A DNA stretch of 60,000 bases, taken from contig NC_134034.1 of the NCBI RefSeq assembly GCF_964204645.1, positions 8,925,414 to 8,985,413 on the forward strand, given 5' to 3'. The stretch is from Tubulanus polymorphus. Lineage: Eukaryota > Nemertea > Palaeonemertea > Tubulaniformes > Tubulanidae. The notes under the pieces were generated by a model. That model had not been told where the DNA came from, ran no database searches, and was given only the letters and a program-made list of their open reading frames with translations. The translations under genes and the position numbers were made by a program. This document shows positions 24,723-34,684 of this stretch, piece by piece (position 1 is the first letter of the stretch; every line of letters begins with the position of its first letter).

Positions 24723-25397
24723 ATGGAACCAGAATAACCACAAATTATCAATATTACAAATAACACTGGTGTTATAAACATATACTACAAGAAGTGTTCT
24801 AAATGTGAATTAGATAAATCATTAACATAATTTAGTAAGCGTAAGATTAGCAAAGATGGTTTTCAATATTGCTGTAAAACTTGTTTTAAACTATATACCA
24901 AACAATATCGAGAAGATAATATAGAACATTATAATTATTATATGGCAGAATATATGAGAGAAAGATATCAAACAGATCTTAATTTTAGATAAAAACAATG
25001 CTTAAGATCTAGATTAACACAATTATTCAACAAAGAAACACATTCAGAAACATTATCTAATTTATTGGGTTGTTCAGATGAATTTCTCAAATCATGGATT
25101 ATATTTCAATTCGATGATAAAATGAATATAGATAATTATGGGGATTATTACCATATTGATCACGTGTTACCAATATCTAAATTTAACATGAATGATGAAT
25201 ACAATAAAAAACTTATTTGGGGTTGGAAGAATTTAAGACCTTTAGAAAAGAAGGAAAACATAATTAAATCTAATAAACTAGATATGAAATTATATTTAGA
25301 TCAACTGGATAAAGCAAAGACATTTGTTGAATTATGGAACAATAATCCAAATAATGAACGATACGTTGAGGAATTTGATATCAAGGATCCGAAATGA
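24723..25397 (+). pseudogene. HNH endonuclease pseudogene (three in-frame stops)
   Basis: Collinear with the open gene at 59051-59728, one codon shorter and without frameshift. In-frame TAA codons lie at 24735-24737, 24828-24830 and 24990-24992. The downstream part still encodes the HIDHVLPISKF and NLRPLEKKENIIKSNKL blocks of the HNH fold and the FVELWNNNPNNERYVEEFD tail. The upstream leader ends in ATAATAAATGG, as in its intact relative. Three nonsense changes in one short gene mean it is not expressed as a full protein. A reduced product could start only within the last 110 codons. Confidence 0.88.
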
Positions 25398-25455
25398 CTT
25401 ATCTGGACAGTTATAACTACTGCTCCTAATAGATAAACAAAAGTAGTGAGATATC
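25388..25455 (+). terminator. Shared 3' module, copy A (candidate 3'-end signal)
   Basis: ATCCGAAATGACTTATCTGG overlaps the stop codon of the HNH pseudogene. About 35 bases later comes TAGATAAACAAAAGTAGTGAG. The same pair of phrases follows genes at 58933-59003 and 59717-59765. Conservation outside coding sequence suggests an RNA 3'-end or processing signal, or a recombination site; which one is not known. Confidence 0.5.
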
Positions 25456-25676
25456 AAATAGAATTTAAATAAAATATAATAAAAATTACATACCTTCAAC
25501 TATCTATTATTTCTATTTTAATTTTTAATATTTTCTTTTCAAAAAAGAATACTTTATATCACAAATAAAAAATACTAAAAAAACAATAACTAATACTAGA
25601 ATTCTTTAGCTTTAACTAGCTAGTATCATTTGAAGAATACTTATAATATTTTTTTTGCTTTTTTCCTCTAATATAA

Positions 25677-26279
25677 ATGTCAAAGAAATCTAATAAGAAT
25701 AGTATTGATATTGAAAAGACATTAGATGATTTGGGTATTAGTGATAATAAAGATACAGTTGTTTCTAATTCTATTCAAGTTAATAACAATATAGATTATG
25801 AATACTATTTATATTGTAAGCATCATCTTGAATTATTAATTGCTAGCGGAAAGTGTTAACAATTTTTAACTAAGACTATTACTTTTCAAGAATTAGATGC
25901 TATGAAACCAGATAAAGTAATAAAATATTTTAAGATTTATGAAGAGGCAAGATTAGCTAAAATAAATGATTCTATTTCGAATGGTATTGTCAAATGTTAT
26001 TCTAAGTTATGTAACCAGTTAATACCAATTGATGATGAAAATAAATTATATAGTGATTTGAAAAATGACTACTTAGTTATGACTGAATTACAAAAATGGG
26101 TTGGATATGCTTCATTTCAATTAGGATCGGTTATGACATTAATTTCTACTGGTGTCATAACATTTTCGAACATCAAGCCTATGGAATATAAATCAGGTAA
26201 GAACGAAACAGATGTACTACAACCAAACGTCGAAACAGAAAATGAATCAGAACAAAAATTAACTAAAATAAATGAGTGA
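25677..26279 (+). pseudogene. Unknown protein gene broken by one in-frame stop
   Basis: Starts at 25677 after a T-run leader (TTTTTTCCTCTAATATAAATG). The frame stays coding-like across a single TAA at 25857-25859, continuing to 26279, so this is one ~200-codon gene. The N-terminal third is polar. A mildly hydrophobic segment (GSVMTLISTGVITF) lies ~40 residues before the end. Its last codons overlap the start of the next gene by 8 bases (ATAAATGAGTGA), proving the downstream frame is the original one. The family is not recognised. Readthrough of the stop cannot be excluded but is unsupported. Confidence 0.75.
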
Positions 26280-26640
26280 TGGAGTTAAGAAAAAGGCTAG
26301 ATCCGAGAAACAAATTAAATGGGCAAGAGAATTAGGTAAAAGATCTTCAGAATTAAAAAAAGCTAAGAAAAAGAAATTAACTGATATAAATGAATCACAG
26401 AAATTATCTGATATTGATTCAAATAATAATCCATCTGATTCTTCTTATGCTGGAAGTAATTATAAATTATATATTACAATTGGATTAGTAACAGTTATTA
26501 TATTATCCGGTGTAATATATAAATCAAAATTCAAATCTGATAACAATAATGATTCCAATGACAACAAACCTATCATACCAGAAAATAAGTCAAATCATAA
26601 AGCCATTGAAACTAAATCTAAATTATTATTAATGGATTAA
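26272..26640 (+). CDS. Single-pass membrane protein, basic N-terminus
   Basis: 122 residues. The first ~40 are strongly basic (KKKARSEKQIKWARELGKRS, then a KKAKKKK run). A spacer with S/D/N follows, then one transmembrane helix at about 63-83 (YKLYITIGLVTVIILSGVIYK), then an Asn/Asp-rich tail ending LLLMD. The start overlaps the preceding gene by 8 bases, and the stop is 6 bases before the integrase start. The gene entering the window's right edge on the minus strand (59796-60000) has the same TM-plus-polar-tail layout and the same final MD. Likely a virion or membrane-associated small protein; function unknown. Confidence 0.7.
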   Translation: MSDGVKKKARSEKQIKWARELGKRSSELKKAKKKKLTDINESQKLSDIDSNNNPSDSSYAGSNYKLYITIGLVTVIILSGVIYKSKFKSDNNNDSNDNKPIIPENKSNHKAIETKSKLLLMD

Positions 26641-26646
26641 AAGAAG

Positions 26647-27759
26647 ATGAAAAAAGAACAATATTTAAGAGATTTATATTATAACCCAGAAAGTGAAGTA
26701 TCATATTCTAACGTTTCAGAATTATGGAATAAAATTAAATCTGATAATGGTTATGGTGCCGTACGGCACCCACACGGTGATATAAAATATAGTGACTTAA
26801 AATCATGGTTACAAAATCAACCAACATATCAAATCCACAAGAAAATGTATAAAACTTATTTAACAAGAAAAGTTATGGTTTCATATATTGATCAACAATG
26901 GCAAGCAGATTTAATTGACATGAAGAACTTAGAGGAATACAACAAAGGATATTTTTGGATACTAAATGTTATAGACATATTCAGTAGATACGCGTGGTCA
27001 ATTCCAATCAAAAATAAAACGGGTATAGAAGTGACAAATGCTTTTAAATCAATATCTAAAGAAGCTATTCCAGATAAGATACAATTTGATGAAGGTAAGG
27101 AATTTTATAACAAACATTTTAAAAAACTATTATCTGATAACGATGTAGATTATTTTTCAACACACTCAGACAAAAAAGCATCTATTATAGAAAGATTTAA
27201 TAAAACATTGAAAACTAGAATGTGGAAATATTTTACTGCTAATGAAACATATAAATATATCAATGTGTTAGATGATTTAGTGAAAGGTTATAATAATTCT
27301 AAACATAGTTCTATAAATATGAAACCTATACAAGCTAGAAAAGAAGATAATTCGGAAATAGTTTGGAATAATTTATATGGAGCGTTTGTTACACATGATT
27401 TCGGTAAACCTAGATTTAAAATTGGACAACATGTTAGAATATCTAAATATAGAAAAACCTTTTATAAAGGTTATACCCCAAATTTTACAGAAGAAATATT
27501 CAAGATTAAAAAGATAATATTAACTAAACCTTTTGTTTATAAATTAGAAGATTTAAAAGATGAAGAAATATTAGGTTATTTCTATGAACAAGAATTATCA
27601 CTTGTACCAAATCCAGATGAAATAGAATACAAAATAGAAAAAGTATTGAAAACAAAAACTCTTAAAGGAAAAAAGTATTCTTTGGTGAAATATAAAGGAT
27701 ACGATGATAAATTTAATGAATGGATTTTATCTAGTAAAATTAAAAGAATAAATGAATAA
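26647..27759 (+). CDS. Polinton-type DDE integrase with C-terminal chromodomain
   Basis: 370 residues, intact. It would catalyse joining of element ends to host DNA. The retroviral-type rve core shows the acidic triad D88 (WQADLIDM), D148 (IQFDEGKEF) and E182 (IIERFNKTLK), with 33 residues between the last two, as in D,D-35-E enzymes. An SH3-like region follows (~253-320). The last ~43 residues are a chromodomain (EYKIEKVLK ... YSLVKYKGYDDKFNEWI). The first 80 residues lack a clear HHCC finger. Its last codons overlap the packaging ATPase start by 8 bases. Chromodomains on integrases can direct insertion to methylated-histone chromatin; that role here is inference. Confidence 0.95.
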   Translation: MKKEQYLRDLYYNPESEVSYSNVSELWNKIKSDNGYGAVRHPHGDIKYSDLKSWLQNQPTYQIHKKMYKTYLTRKVMVSYIDQQWQADLIDMKNLEEYNKGYFWILNVIDIFSRYAWSIPIKNKTGIEVTNAFKSISKEAIPDKIQFDEGKEFYNKHFKKLLSDNDVDYFSTHSDKKASIIERFNKTLKTRMWKYFTANETYKYINVLDDLVKGYNNSKHSSINMKPIQARKEDNSEIVWNNLYGAFVTHDFGKPRFKIGQHVRISKYRKTFYKGYTPNFTEEIFKIKKIILTKPFVYKLEDLKDEEILGYFYEQELSLVPNPDEIEYKIEKVLKTKTLKGKKYSLVKYKGYDDKFNEWILSSKIKRINE

Positions 27760-28363
27760 AGATTTATTTATATTTGAACCGCATAATATGTTAATAACTG
27801 GAGTAACCAATTGTGGTAAAACACATTTCATATTAGACTTGTTAGAAACTATTTATAAGAATCATTTTGATAATATAATATTATTCTGTCCTACTTATGA
27901 AATGAATAAAACATATAATAGAGATATAGTTAAGATGAAAAAGTTTATCATATTAGATCCTAAAACAGTAAAAGAAAATTTAGATAATTGTATAAAAATA
28001 GCAATTGATACTTATAAAGGATCAAATACATTATTCATTATAGATGATTGCGCAAATTTACATGATTCAAAAGTTAGAGAAAGTGAGTTATGTTATCTAG
28101 CTTTCTCCGGGAGACATTTTGGGATAACAACTTGGGTTTTAAATCAAAAATATAATTCAATTGTTGAAGACTTTAGAGAAAACATTAGATTTCTAGTTTT
28201 ATTTCATAACAAAGATAAAAAATCTATGCAACAATCATTGGAAGAAAATCAAATTATACCTACTGAATTACACGATGAATATATGAATAAATTAAAGAAT
28301 AATAAAGGTTCAAAATTATTACTGAGACTACAATTTCCCTATGAATATAAATTTATAAAATAA
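27752..28363 (+). CDS. FtsK/A32-type genome-packaging ATPase
   Basis: 203 residues, the usual size for Polinton and virophage packaging ATPases, which pump DNA into capsids. The Walker A loop is at 17-24 (GVTNCGKT). Walker B is at ~94-99 (LFIIDD). A downstream SGRHFGITTWVLNQ block is the conserved sensor-type strand and glutamine of this family. It is intact and overlaps the integrase stop by 8 bases. It is the last rightward gene and faces the convergent hairpin repeats. Confidence 0.93.
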   Translation: MNKDLFIFEPHNMLITGVTNCGKTHFILDLLETIYKNHFDNIILFCPTYEMNKTYNRDIVKMKKFIILDPKTVKENLDNCIKIAIDTYKGSNTLFIIDDCANLHDSKVRESELCYLAFSGRHFGITTWVLNQKYNSIVEDFRENIRFLVLFHNKDKKSMQQSLEENQIIPTELHDEYMNKLKNNKGSKLLLRLQFPYEYKFIK

Positions 28364-28390
28364 AATTTATAATTTGGAATATTATAGAAA

Positions 28391-29041
28391 CTAATTTATA
28401 TATCTATGTACTAGACGTACGAGTAAGAAAGTAAGATTCTTGCCAAGAAAGTAAGAAAGTAAGAATCTTGGTAAGAATTCTTACGTACGTCTAGTATATA
28501 GATATATAAATTAGTTTTATAATAATTATTCTAAATTTAAATTATAAAAATGAATAAATTATATGTTTTCTCTTAATAAAAATAAAAATAGATTATATTA
28601 TAACTATTTCTATACTTAGATTAATAATTTTATGTTTTTAATTTTTATGAAAACTAAATTATATATCTATGTACTAGACGTACGAGTAAGAAAGTAAGAT
28701 TCTTGCCAAGAAAGTAAGAAAGTAAGAATCTTGGTAAGACTTCTTACGTACGTCTAGTATATAGATATATAAATTAGTTTTATAATAATTATTCTAAATT
28801 TAAATTATAAAAATGAATAAATTATATGTTTTCTCTTAATAAAAATAAAAATAGATTATATTATAACTATTTCTATACTTAGATTAATAATTTTATGTTT
28901 TTAATTTTTATGAAAACTAAATCTATGTACTAGACGTACGAGTAAGAAAGTAAGATTCTTGCTAAGAAAGTAAGATTTCTTGGATTCTTGGATTCTTACC
29001 AAGATACTTACGTACGTCTAGTATAAAGTTATATAAATTAG
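28391..29041. repeat. Three tandem hairpin units between convergent gene blocks
   Basis: Units begin at 28391, 28654 and 28921, spaced ~263 bases. Each holds a long stem: TATGTACTAGACGTACGAGT returns as the reverse complement TTACGTACGTCTAGTATATA ~100 bases later. Inner AAGAAAGTAAGATTCTTG / AAGAATCTTGG words also pair. Units 1 and 2 plus their AT-rich spacers are nearly identical; unit 3 is shortened and more diverged. They lie exactly where the rightward and leftward gene blocks converge, which favours bidirectional termination or a replication or packaging structure. Confidence 0.88.
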
Positions 29042-29096
29042 TTTTATAATAATTATTCTAATTTTGTTTCTAATATATTTATAAAATCATCTTTGT

Positions 29097-30263
29097 TTAA
29101 TCTAATTCACCAAAAGTCTTAGGTAGATTTATTAATTTTAATTGAGCCATCTTAACATAATTATTAGTAGGTAAATTAGCTTTTTCTCTTAATTTTTCTA
29201 AGTATTCATCAAAATCATCATAATCAAAATCAAAATGATATCCAAAATTAGTTATCAGATAATTTAAATCTATTTTTCTTAAATATAATAATTTATATAT
29301 TTGTTTAGGATTATCTTCTGCATGAGCTAATAATTTATCAAATAACAACTTATAGAATATATAATATTGGTTAGTTTTAGGATTGAAATATTTGATATAT
29401 TTCTCTGGGTTATTTAACAATGGTATCATACTCACCATTTTATAAACATTAATTAGATGTAACTTTGATTTATAATGAGTATTTTCATCAACAGGTTCAA
29501 TTTTCTTATTACATTATTGACACATTTTATTTCTTTCTATTTCTTCTAATTTCTTTTCATTTTCTATATGCGCTTGAGATTTTTTATGTTTAGAAAAATT
29601 ACTTTTAGAAATATCTAAATTACAAATGTTACAATGTTTTTTAGAATCATCAATTGTTTCATTATCATTAGTTTCAATTGTATCAACATTATCTGTTATA
29701 TTATCTATGGTATCATTTGTTTCAATTGTATTAACATTATCTGTTATATTATCTATGGTATCATTTGTATCAATTGTATTAACATTATCTGTTATATTAT
29801 CTATGGTATCATTTGTTTCAATTGTATTAACATTATCTATGATATTATCTATTATATTATTATCAGATATATTATTATCATTATTATTCTTTTCTTTTTC
29901 TATATGTTTATTTGATTTCTTATGTGATGCCCAATTTTTATATGATATATATTTCTTACATACATCACAATATTTTTCATTTGTCTTTTTGGTTTTGATA
30001 TCAGGTTCAATCTTATCATTATTAGATGTAGTAGGTATTATATTATTAGATGTAGAAGGTATTACATTATTATCAATTACATTACTTAAATTATCAACAA
30101 CTTCACTTTTATTATTATCGATTTCTATTAGTTTAGTTTTATAAATTTTGAAAATAGGATCAAATATCAAAGCTATATTACAAGGTATTACATAATATAA
30201 ACCATCATTATTTTCATGTGTATCGATGTATGGAATATGTTTATATACTTTACCTCCTTCCAT
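29097..30263 (-). pseudogene. Multi-zinc-finger protein gene with an in-frame stop
   Basis: Starts at 30263 with leader ATATATAATAAATGG. Two C2H2-type fingers (YCDVCKKYISYKNWASHKKS and HCNICNLDISKSNFSKHKKS) flank an Asp/Asn/Thr repeat region (NTIDTNDTIDNITD units, 4 copies). A TAA at 29516-29514 falls between the two cysteines of what looks like a third finger. The same frame stays open through its histidine pair and on to 29097, where ~113 further codons encode an aromatic-rich helical-looking domain (NYLITNFGYHFDFDYDDFDE). The full design was ~388 codons. As it stands the product ends after two fingers. The domain after the stop is not recognised. Confidence 0.75.
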
Positions 30264-30295
30264 TTATTATATATATTTTTATTAAAGTTAAAATT

Positions 30296-31543
30296 TTAAT
30301 ACATAACACTATCTAATTGTGAATTTACAATATTTAATTGCGCGTCAGATATAATATAAATGTGCATTTTAAAATTTTTGATTCCTTTATTCTTTGTCAT
30401 GAATAATTGTATTCCATCTTTAGTGTTCTGTAGTTTTTTTCCAGAACCATGTAATGAATTATCCTCTGTTGTTCTAAAATCTAACCATAATGCATATTTA
30501 TTACCGGTATAATAATCAATTTGATTAATCTTACAATTTTCAGATGATTTTACTTTTTCATTCATAAAATGTTTTCTAATTTCTGGCCATTGATCAATCA
30601 TTCTCATTCCTTGACAAAATATTTTATTTGCTATTCCTTCGATAGTTATTTCTACTTTTGTTATTTCAGGATTATAATAATTATCAACATTTATTGCGCC
30701 ATTAGTATATGTTGCAATGGTAAAAAATATTAATATGCCTTTAATAGATCTTCTTGGGAAGTTAATATTCTCATTAATTATTTCATCATTTGCATTAATA
30801 GTTACGGTTTTAAATTTATCAATATCATCATATAATAATGAACATCCTTGATTGTATTTAGTTTGAATTATACTTGAAATATTTTCATCAGTTACTGTAT
30901 CATATTCTAAACATATATTCGATAATTTATAACTCATATCTTTAACAACGCTAGATAATACAATTTCATTTACAGGAGCAAATGTTATCTCAAATATAAT
31001 ATCTTCTTGAATTGCGTATTTATATAAAGGTGCATTATTATTTATCAATTCAAAGTCTAATGGAATTTTATATTTGCTTCCATATATACTTTTTATCAAT
31101 TTATCTACAGCATTAGTTAATATTGCGCTATTAGCTTCTGATCTTAATTTATTTTGGTTTTCTGATTGGATGCCTTGAAATATCATATTATTTCTATTTT
31201 CTTTAGTTAACCATAAATCTTTATAATGCATAAATAAATTATAATCATCTAATGAGAAAACTGTTTCTGGACCAATCTTTATAGTTAATTTTTTAATCAA
31301 ATATCTTCCAACATTATCAACAACATAATTATTATTATTACCGATTACTTTTATATCAGCCGATAAATAAATACTATTTGGAACATAACAAGTATTTTGT
31401 GTTAATCTCGGAATTCTAACATATAAAGTTTCATCGGGATTAATATTTGAAGGGTTATGAGTAATTATACGATGTGATCTTTCTGCTTTAATAGCATTAG
31501 ATATTCTATGATTCTTAGAAGGATTGATATAACTCCCACTCAT
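30296..31543 (-). CDS. Major capsid protein, hexon-like double jelly-roll
   Basis: 415 residues, intact, start preceded by the T-run/TAAATAAATG leader. The C-terminal signature seen in Polinton, adintovirus and polinton-like-virus capsid proteins is present: LWLDFRTTEDNSLHGSGKKL and later YIISDAQLNIVNSQ with a terminal Tyr. Earlier beta-rich blocks (LYVRIPRL, IDQWPEI) also fit. It would build the icosahedral shell as trimers. It is shorter than many double jelly-roll capsid proteins, so some surface loops are probably trimmed. It is the last of the tightly packed virion genes transcribed leftward. Confidence 0.85.
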   Translation of the reverse strand: MSGSYINPSKNHRISNAIKAERSHRIITHNPSNINPDETLYVRIPRLTQNTCYVPNSIYLSADIKVIGNNNNYVVDNVGRYLIKKLTIKIGPETVFSLDDYNLFMHYKDLWLTKENRNNMIFQGIQSENQNKLRSEANSAILTNAVDKLIKSIYGSKYKIPLDFELINNNAPLYKYAIQEDIIFEITFAPVNEIVLSSVVKDMSYKLSNICLEYDTVTDENISSIIQTKYNQGCSLLYDDIDKFKTVTINANDEIINENINFPRRSIKGILIFFTIATYTNGAINVDNYYNPEITKVEITIEGIANKIFCQGMRMIDQWPEIRKHFMNEKVKSSENCKINQIDYYTGNKYALWLDFRTTEDNSLHGSGKKLQNTKDGIQLFMTKNKGIKNFKMHIYIISDAQLNIVNSQLDSVMY

Positions 31544-31583
31544 TTATTTAACAAAAAAATTAATTATTTATTTTTTATCAGGT

Positions 31584-33272
31584 TTACTTGATATTTTTTG
31601 ATATCATGTTTACTAATCCAAAAATAATAGCACTTACAACAGTTATTAGAAATAAAATGATATGTTCAGCAGCAAAGTTAATAATGTTTCCTGCAGATTT
31701 CAATATAAAACCAACAATTGAAGCAATAACTCCAGGTAAAGCTGCAGCAGATTTTTTAGATAGTTCCCATAAATATTTTGCTAATTTCTTTAAACCATCT
31801 TTAACTCTATGTTGTATAGAATTATTACCTGGGGGTTTATCCGGTTTGTTAGGAGTGGGAGTAGGAGTAGATTTTAAAGCATTTGATATAGCTAAACCAA
31901 TTGTTGTAAATAACATAGTTACAGCTGTTAGAATTGAAAGAATTGTTATTCCTTCTAACTTAAATAATAATTTTATTCTGTCTTTTAATGATATTTCAGA
32001 ATCTGGTTTAATCAACAAATCTTTACAAATAACTTTTAATTTTTTAATATGATTAAGATCATATGATTTTAATAATATATCTCTTTCTTCTTTTTGTAAT
32101 TTTATGTTATATTCTAAATCATCTATTTCTTTTTCTAAAGCTAACTTTCTGCTTTCATAATCAACTTCATAAATTACATTAAGATCTCTATTTAATTCTA
32201 ATTGTTTTAATTCTTCATCTGCATTAGTTATTTCTTTTTCTAACATGGTTATTTTAGAAAATCTCATCTTAATATTAGCAATTTCATCAGTTGATACTTG
32301 TATACCTTTAATTTCTCTACGTATTTGTTCAGGAAATGTTTCTAATTCTTCATCAGTTAAATTAAGAAATCCTTTTTCTAGTAAATATTGCAGTCGATTT
32401 ATTCCATCACTATTCATCAGTTCTTCTGAATCTCTTAATCTATCAATTTGTTTTTCTAATTGTAATTGACTTGAATAATTATCAATTTGTTGAGTGTCTC
32501 TTCTCGATGTTTCGGGTGTTGAAGATCTTAATCTATCTAACCGATCTCTATTCTCTTCCATTTCTGGATCAAAATCAGTAGGATTTAGATTTTTAAATGG
32601 ATTTTTAAATGGTGAATATTTGTTTATATCAATTTTAGGAATTGGTTCTTCATTTATTCTATCGAGTGCATTCCATATAATTCTTAGAAATTCTGCGCCA
32701 CCTTTTGAACGTTCAATTGTAGATCTTGCTAACATTTCAGGTTCAAAAATATTTTCTTGACCCATTTTAGATAATTGTATTGATGCAGTTTTGTTATTTA
32801 ATTCAACATTATAATACCATGAATCATTTTTAAATTCTAAATTATTCGTGAAATATGGGTCATCTTTAAAAATTTGTTCTACAACATCTTCAGTATCAAT
32901 TTCATCTATTACAACTATTGGTAATAATTCGTTAACAATTGTATCTGTTACTCTAGATTTCATTTTAAATAATTCCAAACGTTCATCAGGATATTTTTCT
33001 TGTTGTTTTACTAATAGTTTCATAAATTCTTCTCTTTCTCTTCTAGTTGAAATTCTACCAATTTCAGGAGCTTTTAAATATTTATTTAATTGTTCACGTA
33101 ATTCGGGATCATCATCATAATCATCATCATAATCATCACCTAAATTAGTATTATATTCTGGCTCATTATCATCATTAAAACTTGTTTCACTAAAATCAGG
33201 TGGTTGTTCATCACTTATACCAGGTTCATCTAAAGGATCCATTGGAATATCTTCTCCACCTTCTACATCCAT
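31584..33272 (-). CDS. Large acidic coiled-coil protein with C-terminal membrane helices
   Basis: 562 residues, intact. The N-terminus is acidic and P/D/E-rich (residues 1-60, with a DDDYDDD run). A polar middle is followed by a coiled coil at about 345-400 (heptad-like LEKEIDDLEYNIKLQKEERD). A hydrophobic stretch follows at ~430-455 (ITILSILTAVTMLFTTIGLA), then a Pro/Thr-rich linker. Two more hydrophobic segments lie at ~505-555 (ALPGVIASIVGFILKSAG and ILFLITVVSAIIFGLV). No enzyme motif is seen. The position between capsid and other virion-type genes suggests an internal or membrane virion component. The family is not recognised by name. Confidence 0.72.
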   Translation of the reverse strand: MDVEGGEDIPMDPLDEPGISDEQPPDFSETSFNDDNEPEYNTNLGDDYDDDYDDDPELREQLNKYLKAPEIGRISTRREREEFMKLLVKQQEKYPDERLELFKMKSRVTDTIVNELLPIVVIDEIDTEDVVEQIFKDDPYFTNNLEFKNDSWYYNVELNNKTASIQLSKMGQENIFEPEMLARSTIERSKGGAEFLRIIWNALDRINEEPIPKIDINKYSPFKNPFKNLNPTDFDPEMEENRDRLDRLRSSTPETSRRDTQQIDNYSSQLQLEKQIDRLRDSEELMNSDGINRLQYLLEKGFLNLTDEELETFPEQIRREIKGIQVSTDEIANIKMRFSKITMLEKEITNADEELKQLELNRDLNVIYEVDYESRKLALEKEIDDLEYNIKLQKEERDILLKSYDLNHIKKLKVICKDLLIKPDSEISLKDRIKLLFKLEGITILSILTAVTMLFTTIGLAISNALKSTPTPTPNKPDKPPGNNSIQHRVKDGLKKLAKYLWELSKKSAAALPGVIASIVGFILKSAGNIINFAAEHIILFLITVVSAIIFGLVNMISKNIK

Positions 33273-33288
33273 TTACATAATAAAAAAA

Positions 33289-34668
33289 TTAAAATTTAAA
33301 ATATAATATTCCTCCGATTACAATTCCTATACAAGTTATAGCTAATTTAGTATTTTCATGGGATTTATTATCATCATTAGTTTTAATTATATCATGTTGA
33401 ATAATATCGGTTCTATTATTTTCTGATGTATTATAATCTTTTATTTTAGAATCATTATTTAATTTAATATTCTTAGTTTTAGTTTCAGTTGATTGAATGT
33501 GTTTTTTATTTTTTTCGCCTTCCATTAATTTTGGAGCAGTAATAATCTTTTTATTTATATCATTCAATCCAAATGAATTATTTATTGTTGCAGTTTTAAT
33601 TAGATTATTGTAACCAATTATATTTCCCATCTTTAATACTAAATCATTAGAAATAATTAATAGATTAGGGCCTATACAATAATTAAGTCTTACATGAGAT
33701 TTATCTAAATAATTTTGATATCTTATAATGTTTTCTGGAATCGATCTATTTTTATCATTATGAATGGAATCTTCAAATAAAACTTTAAATTGTTTCTGTG
33801 TATCAAATGATGTATTTAAATTTCCAATTATTGGTGATCTTGGTGCACCTAAAATACATATCAAATAAGTTCTAATAGATCGATTTATTCTTTGTATACC
33901 TGATTTAGTAAAACCTTCACTATTTTCTAAAATAAAATAAACCCAACCATTATTGTTTTCTTGTTTTAAATTATCATAAAATTTCGGTAATTTATTGAAA
34001 TTTAATGTTTCTAAATCCTTAGTTTCTATTTTACCATAACCTAATTTATTATTATAAATATTATAAAAGCTATTAGATGGTATGGGAAGTGCGCAATATG
34101 CTGCAACATTTTCAGGGCAAGGAAGTGATCTTATTGTTCCAATTTTTGTTCTAAAATCAGAATTATTTATATCTATATCAAATTCATTACAAATTTTATA
34201 AAACTTTGATAAATTAATATTATTATCTAATTCTTTAAAATATCTAGATCCTGGTAAAGCACACTCTAATTCATTTAATATTATTCTGATTTGAAAGTAT
34301 GTATGAAATCTAAATAAACTATGAATTAATTTATGTTTAGAATTATTCAAATGATCATTCCAACTTATTCCACATCCTGTTGTTGCACAATAAACAGCAA
34401 AATTTAATTGGTTCTGCCAATACTTCATATTAGATTTTAATAACCATTGTTTTTCATCTTTCAATTTTTTAAAATTAATTAAATATACATGAAATATATT
34501 TTCCATCTTTGCATTAAAATTATTAGTTTCAGTAACATAAATTTCTAAATTAGTTAATGAATCTAAAACTTCATTTCTATATGTAATATCTTTATTAAAA
34601 TCTATTGCTGGAATATTATATTTAATTGATTTATTATATTGGAAAGCTTTTGGAAAACTATCTACCAT
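33289..34668 (-). CDS. Conserved Polinton-type protein of unknown function, C-terminal anchor
   Basis: 459 residues, intact. The globular first ~350 residues contain a Cys/Gly/His-rich block (FAVYCATTGCGISWNDHL) followed by SLFRFHTYFQIRIILNELECALPG, a layout I associate with an uncharacterised Polinton/adintovirus protein. A polar Lys/Asn/Asp linker follows, then one hydrophobic helix at the very end (TCIGIVIGGILYF), as in a tail-anchored protein. It starts with the T-run leader. The distance to the 562-aa gene is 16 bases. Function is not known; membership of the virion gene group is inferred from the shared leader. Confidence 0.68.
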   Translation of the reverse strand: MVDSFPKAFQYNKSIKYNIPAIDFNKDITYRNEVLDSLTNLEIYVTETNNFNAKMENIFHVYLINFKKLKDEKQWLLKSNMKYWQNQLNFAVYCATTGCGISWNDHLNNSKHKLIHSLFRFHTYFQIRIILNELECALPGSRYFKELDNNINLSKFYKICNEFDIDINNSDFRTKIGTIRSLPCPENVAAYCALPIPSNSFYNIYNNKLGYGKIETKDLETLNFNKLPKFYDNLKQENNNGWVYFILENSEGFTKSGIQRINRSIRTYLICILGAPRSPIIGNLNTSFDTQKQFKVLFEDSIHNDKNRSIPENIIRYQNYLDKSHVRLNYCIGPNLLIISNDLVLKMGNIIGYNNLIKTATINNSFGLNDINKKIITAPKLMEGEKNKKHIQSTETKTKNIKLNNDSKIKDYNTSENNRTDIIQHDIIKTNDDNKSHENTKLAITCIGIVIGGILYFKF

Positions 34669-34684
34669 TTATTTAATAAAAAAA

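Noticed and set aside
28391-29041. CRISPR-like array
   Set aside because: Three ~263-base units with long stems, not short repeats with unique spacers, and in a eukaryotic setting.
29626-30144. Plus-strand hydrophobic frames opposite the zinc-finger gene
   Set aside because: Antisense of Asp/Asn/Thr-rich coding repeats; Ile/Val/Leu richness is a codon-complement effect.
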